This document shows positions 12,376 to 19,194 of a DNA stretch of 64,000 bases, in pieces (the stretch's first letter is position 1; every line of letters begins with the position of its first letter). This stretch comes from Croceicoccus sp. (GTDB lineage Bacteria; Pseudomonadota; Alphaproteobacteria; Sphingomonadales; Sphingomonadaceae), in the NCBI GenBank assembly GCA_002694745.1, contig NZMY01000053.1, positions 1 to 64,000 of the forward strand, given 5' to 3'. The notes beneath the pieces were generated by a model. It was not told the DNA's origin. It did not search any database and saw only the letters and a list, made by a program, of their open reading frames with translations. The position numbers and the translations under genes are program-made.

Positions 12376-13857
12376 ATGCCCGGACCGCTCCGACATCTCC
12401 TCGTCATCGCGCTGTTCTTCGCGGCAGGCTGTGCGCCGCCATCATTGGCGCCACAATCCTCTCCGCATGCCGCAAGACCCTGGCTCGACGCCGCCGAGGC
12501 AAGGCCGATCGCCAACGCGCCAAATCAGACCGACCCGCAGATCCGCGGCGTGTGGCAAAGCCGGGGCTATGGCCGCATCCTCGACATCGATGACGACGGC
12601 GTGACGCAATATGAAATCGGCGCCACATGCTACGAAACGCCGCGCACGGGCGACAGTTTCAGCGAAATGGATGCGATCTCCTATCGCTATTTCCGCATGC
12701 TGCCGGGCGGGCGCAGCGCGATCTTTCAGCTGCTGCGCGGCGACACCAACGTGATGTTCGACCGGCTCGACGCGCTGCCCGAAGCGTGCCGCCAGCCACC
12801 CGCCGTCACTCCGCAAACGGTGGCCGACGCCTTCCTCGACGCGTTCGAGCGGCATTACGCCTTTTTCGGCCGCCGCCCGCCCGATCATGCGACGCGGGCC
12901 GCGCGGGTCCGCAGCCGGATCGCGCCGGACATGAGCGAGGCGCAGCTGTGGGATGCACTCGCGGCCTATATGCACGGCCTGTCCGACAGCCACACCAAGC
13001 TGATCGGCGAGGTCGCCATCCCGGGCCGTGACGCAGGCGAACGCCGCCGCATGCAGGACGGGCAGGGCACCACGCTGCCGCGCATGCGCGCGACGCAAGG
13101 GGGAGAGAGCGAATGGCTGGTCGCGCTGATCGACCAGACGCTCGCCCGCCTTGGCGACAGCGCGCATCAGGCGGGGCGCGATCGGATCGTCTGGGGGATG
13201 CTGGACGGGCGCACCGGCTATGTGCAGATCTTCCAGATGGGCGGCTTCACCGACCGCGAGGATTTCGGCAGCGACGCATGGGCGGAGGCCGAGCTGGCCG
13301 AATTCGACCGCATCATGGACGAGGCTTTCGCGGCGTTCGAAGCAGCGGGGGCGGGGGCGCGGGCGGGGGCCGTCATCCTCGACCTGTCGAACAATCGCGG
13401 CGGATGGGACCGCATCGCCAAGGCGGTCGCGAGCCGCTTCACCGACCGGCCCTATACCGGATATACGACGGTGGCGCTTGGGTCCGGCCTCGCGCCCTTC
13501 GACCATGTCATCGAACCCGCGGACGGCCTGCGCTTCACCGGACCGGTCTATCTGCTGACCAGCGACGTGACGGTCAGCGGCGGAGAGCTGGCCACGCTGG
13601 CGCTGCGCCAGAACCCGCGCGTGATCCAGCTTGGCGGGACGACCCGCGGCGCCTTCTCCACCCCGCTCGCCAAGCGCCTGCCCAACGGCTGGCTGCTCGA
13701 ACTCTCGAACGAGATCTTCGCCGCCCTCGATGGCAGTGTTTACGAGGAGACCGGGCTTGCCCCGCAGGTGCCGTTCGACGTCTATCCGGCCAACGCGCCC
13801 GTCACGGGCCACCTGGCCGCGATCGAGCGCGTATTGGCGATGAGAGAGGGTGAATAG
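12376..13857 (+). CDS. S41-family peptidase-like lipoprotein
   Basis: 493 residues starting with a lipoprotein signal (residues 1-18, lipobox FAAGC, Cys19). The second half resembles C-terminal processing peptidases: VILDLSNNRGGWD (substrate-binding strand), LTSDVTVSGGELATLAL with the candidate nucleophilic serine, and GGTTRGAFSTPL. No clear PDZ domain is seen, so it is closer to the tricorn/CtpA-like S41 proteins of unknown substrate than to Prc. Predicted location is the periplasmic face of a membrane. An in-frame TTG at 12340 would add 12 residues before the signal peptide; the ATG at 12376 is preferred. It stands alone between the pilin-like gene and a convergent unknown gene. Confidence 0.75.
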   Translation: MPGPLRHLLVIALFFAAGCAPPSLAPQSSPHAARPWLDAAEARPIANAPNQTDPQIRGVWQSRGYGRILDIDDDGVTQYEIGATCYETPRTGDSFSEMDAISYRYFRMLPGGRSAIFQLLRGDTNVMFDRLDALPEACRQPPAVTPQTVADAFLDAFERHYAFFGRRPPDHATRAARVRSRIAPDMSEAQLWDALAAYMHGLSDSHTKLIGEVAIPGRDAGERRRMQDGQGTTLPRMRATQGGESEWLVALIDQTLARLGDSAHQAGRDRIVWGMLDGRTGYVQIFQMGGFTDREDFGSDAWAEAELAEFDRIMDEAFAAFEAAGAGARAGAVILDLSNNRGGWDRIAKAVASRFTDRPYTGYTTVALGSGLAPFDHVIEPADGLRFTGPVYLLTSDVTVSGGELATLALRQNPRVIQLGGTTRGAFSTPLAKRLPNGWLLELSNEIFAALDGSVYEETGLAPQVPFDVYPANAPVTGHLAAIERVLAMREGE

Positions 13858-13898
13858 AGCGGGATGCTTCGGGTGAACCGCGCGCCTGCCGGGAGGGA

Positions 13899-14429
13899 CT
13901 AGGTCTTTTCGGCCGCCTTGCGCACTTGCCCTAGCAAAGCGGCCAGCTTCTGCCCGTCGCGCTTCAGTTGCACCAGTCGTGACGCTGCTGCCGATTGTTC
14001 GATGACGATTTCCCGCTCTTCCCCCTGTCGCGCCCGGATCGACAGCGTGCGAAGAACCATCATCCAATGGCCGTTCTGTGCCACCGTCACCACGACGAGA
14101 CCGTGGCAAAGCTGCCTCCGAAAAGCCTCGTGTCGCTCGCGATACTCCGCCAGACAAGTTGAAGCGGATTTCCCCGCATCTGCAAACGGACCGTCCGGTC
14201 CGATCGCCTCCGCCAGATCTTCCAGGCGCTGGCCGATAAAATGGCGCAAGCCAATCGCGGACGGATCCGGGCTGGCTTGCGACAAGGCCAGCAATGTCTT
14301 GGTGACGGCAAGTTCAACGGCAGAAAAGTGATGCATGCACTCACCGCGCCACGCGTTGACGGCTGCATAGATCGCATCCCAGTCAACCGAGAAGGACGTG
14401 AGCGCCGAATGGTCCGGGATTGCGTTCAT
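13899..14429 (-). CDS. Hypothetical helical protein
   Basis: A 176-residue soluble protein with no signal peptide or membrane segment. It looks mainly helical, with a centre of the type HHFSAVELAVTKTLLAL, and its C-terminal third is charged (Arg/Lys/Gln-rich). I do not recognise a family. It is convergent with the S41 gene (41 bp gap) and its upstream region (14430-14582) holds no other gene. Its codon use is less GC-biased than that of the neighbours. Confidence 0.55.
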   Translation of the reverse strand: MNAIPDHSALTSFSVDWDAIYAAVNAWRGECMHHFSAVELAVTKTLLALSQASPDPSAIGLRHFIGQRLEDLAEAIGPDGPFADAGKSASTCLAEYRERHEAFRRQLCHGLVVVTVAQNGHWMMVLRTLSIRARQGEEREIVIEQSAAASRLVQLKRDGQKLAALLGQVRKAAEKT

Positions 14430-14582
14430 CCCGCCTGCTTAATTCCTGACCGGTTTCCGAATGATTATCGAATCGCGGTGGGGCAGCGGCCCGCCAGCTT
14501 TTCCTGTCCTACACGCCATCGCCGCGCTAGCCGTTGGCGCGAAGGCTCCTTCCCATCGTCGAAATTCCCGCGGGACCCCATG

Positions 14583-14669
14583 GTGTCACTTTTGGCCCGC
14601 AAACCCGCCAATTCCGCGGCCCACAGAAGGGTGACAGACCCTGTAGGACGTGTCACCTTTGTCACTTTT
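14583..14669. repeat. TGTCAC motif cluster with hairpin downstream of ribA
   Basis: Four TGTCAC/GTGACA hexamers lie in 87 bp (14584, 14631, 14651, 14660). GGTGACA (14630-14636) and TGTCACC (14651-14657) form a 7-bp stem with a 14-nt loop, 18 bp beyond the ribA stop. The block TGTCACTTTT occurs twice. It may be a dispersed intergenic repeat or a ribA 3'-end structure; no T-run follows the stem in the ribA direction. Confidence 0.45.
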
Positions 14670-14675
14670 CGCGGC

Positions 14676-15749
14676 TTACAGCAGGTGCCCGGTCCGGTCC
14701 CGCTTGGTATCCAGATAGCGCGCATTATGCGGGTTCGCCGGCAGCGCATGCGCCACCCGCTCCGCCACTTCTATCCCCAGTGCGTCCAGCGTCTCGACCT
14801 TCATCGGATTATTGGTCAGCAGCCGGATCCGCCGCACGCCCAGCAGTTCCAGCATGCGCGCCGCCACCGGAAAATCGCGCGCATCGGTCGGCAGGCCCAG
14901 CCGGTTGTTGGCGTCCACCGTGTCGAAACCCTGGTCCTGCAGGCGATAGGCGCGCAGCTTGTTGATCAGCCCGATCCCGCGCCCTTCCTGCCGCAGATAG
15001 AGCAAAACGCCCCAGCCGCCCCCGGCGGCCTCGTCCGCCATCGCGGCCAGCGCCGCGTCGAGCTGCGGCCCGCAATCGCATTTGAGGCTGCCCAGCACGT
15101 CGCCCGTCAGGCATTCGCTATGCAGGCGCACCAGCGGCACGCGTTCGCCGTTCTGCCGGCCGATGACCAGCGCGACATGCTCGCGCAGATCGTCGGGGGC
15201 GCGAAAGGCGACGATCTCGGCCTGCTCCGCCGCATGTGTGGGCAGATGGGCGCGGGCCTGAATGGTAAGGCGGGCCGGATCCTCGAACGCGGCGATGTCG
15301 CTGGCGGACAATTCCACCGCTTCGCCCGCCGGTTCGGGCGCAACGAGGAAGGCAGGCAGGATCCCCGCAATCCGCGCCAGCGCCATCGCCGCCTTGGCCG
15401 CTTCCGACGCCTCCAGCGGGTCGGCGCGAAACGGACCGGACAGCGGATTGGCCAGATCGCGCGAGGGATCGGCCAGTTCGCGCGCAGCCTGCAGGGTGAA
15501 CGGCTCCGCCGCGCGGATCAGCGCGGGCGCATCGGGGACGGCAGCGTCCTTCTGGTTGATCAGTTTCAGCGTCGCCGCCCGCGCCGCCGAGATCAGCAGC
15601 CGCCGCGCCGCCGACCCGCCCGCGTCATGCCCCGTCTCTGCAGGCAGCAGCAGCAACGCGCCATCCCCGCCCGACACGCGCACGGGCCAGCCATGGCGCA
15701 GCGCATCGACCGCCTGCGCAGTCCGGCGAGAGGGTGAGGGGGCGGTCAT
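14676..15749 (-). CDS. ribA: GTP cyclohydrolase II
   Basis: RibA opens and deformylates GTP to start riboflavin synthesis. In the 357-residue product the catalytic domain is residues ~175-357: the zinc-binding motif SECLTGDVLGSLKCDCG, the catalytic LRQEGRGIGL, and the C-terminal LLTNNPMKV segment. The first ~170 residues resemble a diverged partner domain found in sphingomonad RibA and lack a clear DHBP-synthase active site, so only the GTP cyclohydrolase activity is inferred. It follows xthA by 3 bp on the same strand, so the two are probably co-transcribed. Confidence 0.9.
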   Translation of the reverse strand: MTAPSPSRRTAQAVDALRHGWPVRVSGGDGALLLLPAETGHDAGGSAARRLLISAARAATLKLINQKDAAVPDAPALIRAAEPFTLQAARELADPSRDLANPLSGPFRADPLEASEAAKAAMALARIAGILPAFLVAPEPAGEAVELSASDIAAFEDPARLTIQARAHLPTHAAEQAEIVAFRAPDDLREHVALVIGRQNGERVPLVRLHSECLTGDVLGSLKCDCGPQLDAALAAMADEAAGGGWGVLLYLRQEGRGIGLINKLRAYRLQDQGFDTVDANNRLGLPTDARDFPVAARMLELLGVRRIRLLTNNPMKVETLDALGIEVAERVAHALPANPHNARYLDTKRDRTGHLL

Positions 15750-15752
15750 CGC

Positions 15753-16547
15753 CTAGATCTCGAAGCGGGTGACCAGCGGAATATGGTCCGAAGGCCGCTC
15801 CCAGTCGCGGCATTCCAGCAGGGCGCGATGCTCGCGCGCCTGCGCCGCCAGATCGGGCGAGGCCCACATATGGTCCAGCCGCCGCCCGCGATTGGACGCC
15901 TTCCAGTCCTTGTTGCGATAGCTCCACCAGCTATAGCTTTTTTCCTCGGCCGGGACATATTCGCGGCCAAGGTCGACCCAGCCATGCGCATGGCGAAACC
16001 GGTCCAGCGCCTCCACCTCGACCGGGGTGTGGCTGACGACCTTCAGCAGCGCCTTGTGGCTCCACACGTCGTGTTCCAGCGGGGCCACGTTGAAATCGCC
16101 GACGATCAGGCTGGGGCGGTCGACGGTATCGGCCCAATGCGCCATGCGTTCGAGGAAATCGAGTTTCTGGCCGAACTTGGGGTTGATCTCGCGGTCGGGT
16201 TCGTCGCCGCCGGCCGGGATATACACATTCTCAAGCAGAAGGCCCTTGCCCGCACCGCCCAGTTCGACGCCGACATGCCGTGCCTCGCCATTGTCCTGCC
16301 AGTCGTGGCGGCTGAGTTCGGTAAGGGGCAGCTTCGAGACGGTGGCGACGCCGTGATAGCCCTTTTGCCCATGCACCGCGCGGTGGGTGTAGCCAAGGCG
16401 TTCGAAGGCGGCATGCGGAAACAGATGCTCGGCCACCTTGATCTCCTGCAGGCACAGCACATCGGGCTGCTGCTTGGCAAGAAAGCGCTCGACCTGATCG
16501 AGGCGGAGGCGGACGGAGTTGATGTTCCAGGTTGCGATCGTGACCAT
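15753..16547 (-). CDS. xthA: Exodeoxyribonuclease III / AP endonuclease
   Basis: A 264-residue endonuclease/exonuclease/phosphatase-fold enzyme for base excision repair. Motifs: IATWNINSVR at the start, LCLQEIK with the metal-binding Glu, VGDFNVAP with Asp/Asn, YSWWSYR, and RRLDHMW followed by SDHIPLV with the catalytic Asp/His. The frame continues upstream to 16685, but the ATG at 16545-16547 (MVTIATWNIN) is where the family normally begins. It heads the xthA-ribA pair. Its upstream gap (16548-16881) contains the terminator and candidate small RNA listed separately. Confidence 0.93.
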   Translation of the reverse strand: MVTIATWNINSVRLRLDQVERFLAKQQPDVLCLQEIKVAEHLFPHAAFERLGYTHRAVHGQKGYHGVATVSKLPLTELSRHDWQDNGEARHVGVELGGAGKGLLLENVYIPAGGDEPDREINPKFGQKLDFLERMAHWADTVDRPSLIVGDFNVAPLEHDVWSHKALLKVVSHTPVEVEALDRFRHAHGWVDLGREYVPAEEKSYSWWSYRNKDWKASNRGRRLDHMWASPDLAAQAREHRALLECRDWERPSDHIPLVTRFEI

Positions 16548-16644
16548 GCAGCGCGCCATAAGGCCTTCGGCGGCAAAGTCCAATCTGTCTGAAAGTGAGA
16601 AGCCGCCGCCGGAAGGCCGTTGCAGGAAACGGACGCCAGACACG

Positions 16645-16827
16645 CAAAACCCCCGACCCGGGGGCATTGGGTCGGGGGTTGCCATTCGCGTTCGTCACGC
16701 TCGGCAAGATGCGGTTTGTTGGGGCGGGCAACAGGGGGGAAACCCGATTCCCTCGCATCTTGTTCGGATATTTCTACGCCCGAACGCCTGTCGATTAGAT
16801 GAACGGCAGGTACAGGGGAAGGGCCGT
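16645..16827 (-). ncRNA. Candidate CtrA-controlled structured small RNA
   Basis: The gap between lolA and xthA has no credible protein gene but is densely structured. Reading on the minus strand from a TATAGC -10-like box (16838-16833), the predicted transcript holds a GAACGGC/GCCGTTC stem (16823-16829 with 16801-16807; partly cut if the start is near 16827). Next come GTTCGG/CCGAAC (16762-16767 with 16780-16785) and CAAGATGCG/CGCATCTTG (16705-16713 with 16754-16762). The last stem encloses TGTTG/CAACA (16717-16721 with 16729-16733). The transcript ends at the 12-bp terminator. A TTAA-N7-TTAA box overlaps the expected -35 position. Ends are estimates of about 180 nt; no known RNA family was recognised. 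Confidence 0.45.
16648..16680 (-). terminator. Strong intrinsic terminator
   Basis: AACCCCCGACCC and GGGTCGGGGGTT form a perfect 12-bp stem around a 9-nt loop. On the minus strand the stem runs into TTTT. It can end the candidate small RNA and any read-through from lolA. On the plus strand no T-run follows beyond the two in the stem. Confidence 0.8.
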
Positions 16828-16854
16828 TCGTCGCTATACCCGCACAATTGACCG

Positions 16855-16869
16855 TTAATTAGCCCTTAA
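16855..16869 (-). promoter_or_regulatory. CtrA box (TTAA-N7-TTAA)
   Basis: TTAA (16855-16858) and TTAA (16866-16869) are separated by exactly seven bases, the CtrA consensus. The downstream half-site on the minus strand lies 16 bp before TATAGC (16833-16838), so the box covers the -35 region, the usual position for CtrA activation. It lies 12 bp beyond the lolA stop and far from any protein start. A ctrA gene is in this window. Confidence 0.55.
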
Positions 16870-16881
16870 GAGCCGAATCGG

Positions 16882-17544
16882 TCAGCGTTTCTTCCTCGGA
16901 CGGACATCCTTGAAGGTGAATGTCCCGTCGCTCACCGGGATGCCGTAGCGCTGGTTGCTGAGGAAGATCTTGGTGATCTTGTTCTGCGAATCCACCGAGA
17001 CCCAGCTTTCAAGCTGCAATCCGCCCGGAGCCGAGGCGTCGCGATTGAAGATCAGCGTGATCGTGCCGTATTCGGGATGCTTGGGATCCTTGACCTGCAC
17101 GCTGACAAGATCGGGGTGGCGCACGGGCATCAGCTTGCCATAGCGCATGACGTCCTTCCCCGGATCGAGCAGCGCGCCAAGCGGGCTGTTGCTGATCGGC
17201 CAGACCTGCTTTTGCCGGACTTCATAATCCAGCATCGTCAGGCGCGAGCCATCGGATACGATCAGGACAGGGACGTCCTTTTGATATTCGAACCGGATCT
17301 TGCCGGGGCGCTTCAGCACCATCTTGCCGGTCAGTTGCTGACCGTTGCGATCGACCTGCACGAAATCGGCGCTCATCGTGCTGATCGCCCTGAGGGCGGC
17401 CACGGCGCGGCTGAGCTCATCGCTGGGCTGCGCGGATGCGGGTGTGACCGCAGCGGACATGGCAACAGGCGCCGCCAGCGAGGCAAGGGCGGCACAAGCG
17501 AGCAGGCGCCCGCTACGGATTCGAGAGAACATTGCGGAGATCAT
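16882..17544 (-). CDS. lolA: Outer-membrane lipoprotein carrier protein LolA
   Basis: LolA is the periplasmic chaperone that carries lipoproteins from LolCDE to the outer membrane. The 220-residue product has a signal peptide (residues ~1-39, cleavage after PASA) and a LolA-type core: IKTM-like STMSADFVQVDRNGQQLTG, GKMVLKRPGKIRFEY, then the strand LIVSDGSRLTMLDYEVRQ. The frame stays open to 17694; the ATG at 17544 (MISAMFSRIR) fits a signal peptide, and the ATG at 17532 is an alternative. It lies downstream of rpmG on the same strand, separated by a terminator. Confidence 0.88.
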   Translation of the reverse strand: MISAMFSRIRSGRLLACAALASLAAPVAMSAAVTPASAQPSDELSRAVAALRAISTMSADFVQVDRNGQQLTGKMVLKRPGKIRFEYQKDVPVLIVSDGSRLTMLDYEVRQKQVWPISNSPLGALLDPGKDVMRYGKLMPVRHPDLVSVQVKDPKHPEYGTITLIFNRDASAPGGLQLESWVSVDSQNKITKIFLSNQRYGIPVSDGTFTFKDVRPRKKR

Positions 17545-17629
17545 CCAGGCATCATGGCGTGTCGCCATTGAACCCGTGGTGAACCGGCGAGTTCCGGCGC
17601 TTTCGAAAAAAGCCCCGTAAAAACAAGGT

Positions 17630-17655
17630 CGCGGGTTTGCTGAAAGCCACCCGCG
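17630..17655 (-). terminator. Intrinsic terminator of rpmG
   Basis: CGCGGGT (17630-17636) and ACCCGCG (17649-17655) form a 7-bp stem 8 bp beyond the rpmG stop. On the minus strand it is followed by a T-rich stretch (ACCTTGTTTTT). Confidence 0.6.
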
Positions 17656-17662
17656 CGCAGGA

Positions 17663-17830
17663 TCACTTGATCTTGGCTTCCTTGAAGTCGACATGCTTGC
17701 GCACGACGGGGTCGTACTTACGCTGGACCATCTTTTCGGTCATGTTGCGCGGGTTCTTCTTCGTGACATAGAAGAAGCCGGTGTCGGCGGTGGAGACCAG
17801 CCGGATCTTGACGGTTGCGGGCTTCGCCAT
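17663..17830 (-). CDS. rpmG: 50S ribosomal protein L33
   Basis: A 55-residue basic protein beginning [20 protein letters not shown] and ending [11 protein letters not shown], the full length and pattern of bacterial L33. The central [14 protein letters not shown] segment is characteristic. No CxxC zinc pairs are present, so this is the zinc-independent paralogue type common in alphaproteobacteria. Single gene with its own terminator. A 14-bp palindrome, GAGATTCGAATCTC (17902-17915), lies in the upstream gap. Confidence 0.96.
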   Translation of the reverse strand: MAKPATVKIRLVSTADTGFFYVTKKNPRNMTEKMVQRKYDPVVRKHVDFKEAKIK

Positions 17831-18035
17831 GGCGTATTCCTAAATATCCTAAAGCGGGCAGCACCTGTTGGCGTTACCGCGCGATGTTCCGGTTCAAGTC
17901 TGAGATTCGAATCTCGTGGCAGGGCCCGTCGGTGACCGCAATCGGGAATCACGCGCCAGCCCTTGCCAAAGCGTGGGGGCCTTTGCTGCAATTGGCCGGG
18001 CAAGTCAAGCCGCACGGCGCCCAGAGCTTAAACCG

Positions 18036-18362
18036 TCAGGCCGAATTCCTGCCCCGCCGTCCGATCAGCACACCGGCGACGATGCCCAGAATGGCCGCCG
18101 TGCCCGCCCCGCCGAACAGCCAGCTCTTGCGCGACTTGCGGACGCGGTTCAATTCGTTCTCGTCGAGGTAAAAGCCGCCTTCCGCGCCGCGGATGATGCC
18201 ATCGGCCCGCATGGAATCGAAACGATCGGCCTCGACCGGGTCGGTCGGCACGATATCGACGGCCTTGTCAGGCGACGTAGCTTCGAACGAGCGATAGCGC
18301 GAGGCGATCACCTCTTCCATTTCGCGCTCTCCGCGCACGATTTCCGTGACATTGCTGACCAT
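18036..18362 (-). CDS. Hypothetical protein with C-terminal membrane anchor
   Basis: 108 residues, hydrophilic for the first ~80 (a charged start ending in RGEREMEEVIASRYRSF, and later DENELNRVRKSRKSW), then one hydrophobic helix (LFGGAGTAAILGIVAGVLIG) and a basic tail RRGRNSA. It is predicted to be tail-anchored with the bulk in the cytoplasm. No known domain recognised. It is the last of three small minus-strand genes encoding membrane-associated proteins (18036-19129), each with its own spacing and terminators. Confidence 0.65.
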   Translation of the reverse strand: MVSNVTEIVRGEREMEEVIASRYRSFEATSPDKAVDIVPTDPVEADRFDSMRADGIIRGAEGGFYLDENELNRVRKSRKSWLFGGAGTAAILGIVAGVLIGRRGRNSA

Positions 18363-18465
18363 GGCTCACCTTCTCCCAAAATGGTCGCGAGAACGGAGAA
18401 GCCCGATGCTCGCCTTCCCACATCAAGCCGCTGGGAAAAGGTTGGTTCCGCCAAACCAACGAAAA

Positions 18466-18491
18466 GCGGCGCCGGAACGATCCGGCGCCGC
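18466..18491 (-). terminator. Intrinsic terminator of the 18513 lipoprotein gene
   Basis: GCGGCGCCGGA and TCCGGCGCCGC form a perfect 11-bp stem with a 4-nt loop, 21 bp beyond the stop. On the minus strand it runs straight into TTTTCG. Confidence 0.82.
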
Positions 18492-18512
18492 CAAACTCGT
18501 CAAGACGAAAGC

Positions 18513-18758
18513 CTATTCCGGAGCGGCGTCCATGTCGTCGGCCTGCTCTTCCATGGCGTCGGCGCGTTCTTCGCCCTGTTCCTCGACCATGTCGGCCTGT
18601 TCTTCCATGCCGGCGTCATCCAGCGCATCCGCTTCCATTTCGGCCTGGTCCTCGACCGCTTCGGCCTGGTCTTCCATCGCGTTTTCAGCAGGGCTGTCGC
18701 AAGCAGCAAGGGCAAGGCCGACCGCTGCGGCGCTGGCGGTGGCAATAAGCTTCTTCAT
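18513..18758 (-). CDS. Small acidic lipoprotein with Glu/Asp/Gln repeats
   Basis: 81 residues. A signal peptide with lipobox LALAAC (Cys20) is followed by a low-complexity acidic part built from repeated units such as MEDQAEAVEDQAEMEAD and EEQADMVEEQ, which should form an extended helix or coiled coil. A good ribosome site (AAGGGG) precedes the ATG. Predicted to be attached to the periplasmic face of a membrane, like small Braun-type or entericidin-like lipoproteins, but no sequence family recognised. Terminator at 18466-18491. Confidence 0.7.
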   Translation of the reverse strand: MKKLIATASAAAVGLALAACDSPAENAMEDQAEAVEDQAEMEADALDDAGMEEQADMVEEQGEERADAMEEQADDMDAAPE

Positions 18759-18781
18759 CTGGTTTCCCCTTTTGAAAAATT

Positions 18782-18796
18782 CCGCCTGTCAGGCGG
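18782..18796 (-). terminator. Second terminator-like hairpin upstream of the acidic lipoprotein gene
   Basis: CCGCC-TGTCA-GGCGG forms a 5-bp stem; on the minus strand it is followed by AATTTTT. It lies 24 bp upstream of the lipoprotein ATG, after the glsB-side terminator, so it is either a tandem terminator or an attenuator-like leader element. Confidence 0.45.
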
Positions 18797-18812
18797 CATC
18801 AAGCCAAAATAA

Positions 18813-18842
18813 ACGGGGTGACGAAAAGTTCCGCCACCCCGT
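18813..18842 (-). terminator. Intrinsic terminator of the GlsB-type gene
   Basis: ACGGGGTG (18813-18820) pairs with CACCCCGT (18835-18842). A G-T wobble and a CG pair extend the stem on the minus strand, which continues into TTTATTTT. It lies 32 bp beyond the stop of the gene at 18875. Confidence 0.7.
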
Positions 18843-18874
18843 CATTTACTCGTGTCTATCCGGTGTTCAGGCTG

Positions 18875-19129
18875 TTATCGCACGGTTCCACGGCGAAACA
18901 GGTTGACGATCGCCAGCAGGACAACGGCACCAAGGAACGAGAAGAGCAGCGCCGAGAGGCTGAAGCCGTTCATGATGGTGTTGCCGCCGACCACAAGACC
19001 GGCGATGAGAGCGCCGGCAATGCCGACCACGACATTAAGGAGGATACCCTGCTGTGCGTCGGTGCGCATGACGATGCTGGCAAGCCAGCCGATGATGCCG
19101 CCGACGATGATCATAATAATGATGCCCAT
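18875..19129 (-). CDS. GlsB/YeaQ/YmgE-family stress-response membrane protein
   Basis: 84 residues, almost entirely three hydrophobic segments (MGIIIMIIVGGIIGWLASIV; LLNVVVGIAGALIAGLVVGG; LSALLFSFLGAVVLLAIVNL) with a conserved-looking glycine-rich loop and a basic end RRGTVR. This matches the transglycosylase-associated (GlsB/YeaQ) family of small inner-membrane proteins often induced by stress. Biochemical role unknown. It reads away from the ABC exporter gene with 65 bp between them. Confidence 0.85.
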   Translation of the reverse strand: MGIIIMIIVGGIIGWLASIVMRTDAQQGILLNVVVGIAGALIAGLVVGGNTIMNGFSLSALLFSFLGAVVLLAIVNLFRRGTVR

Positions 19130-19194
19130 CGTAACATTTCCTTCAATTGCGTTTGTTCTGGAAACGATGGGGCCGCTTGTTTGGTTCCGCTGTT

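Noticed and set aside
14241-15737. Long open frame of 498 codons on the plus strand over ribA
   Set aside because: It is antisense to ribA, which has complete GTP cyclohydrolase motifs. GC-rich DNA keeps such shadow frames open; composition is Arg/Gln-heavy with no domain.
16231-16758. Minus-strand frame spanning the small RNA region into xthA
   Set aside because: Runs out of frame through the xthA gene with no ribosome site and no domain; it crosses the 12-bp terminator.
17902-17915. Possible tRNA T-arm (GATTCGAATC)
   Set aside because: Part of a 14-bp palindrome; the flanks do not form acceptor, D or anticodon arms.
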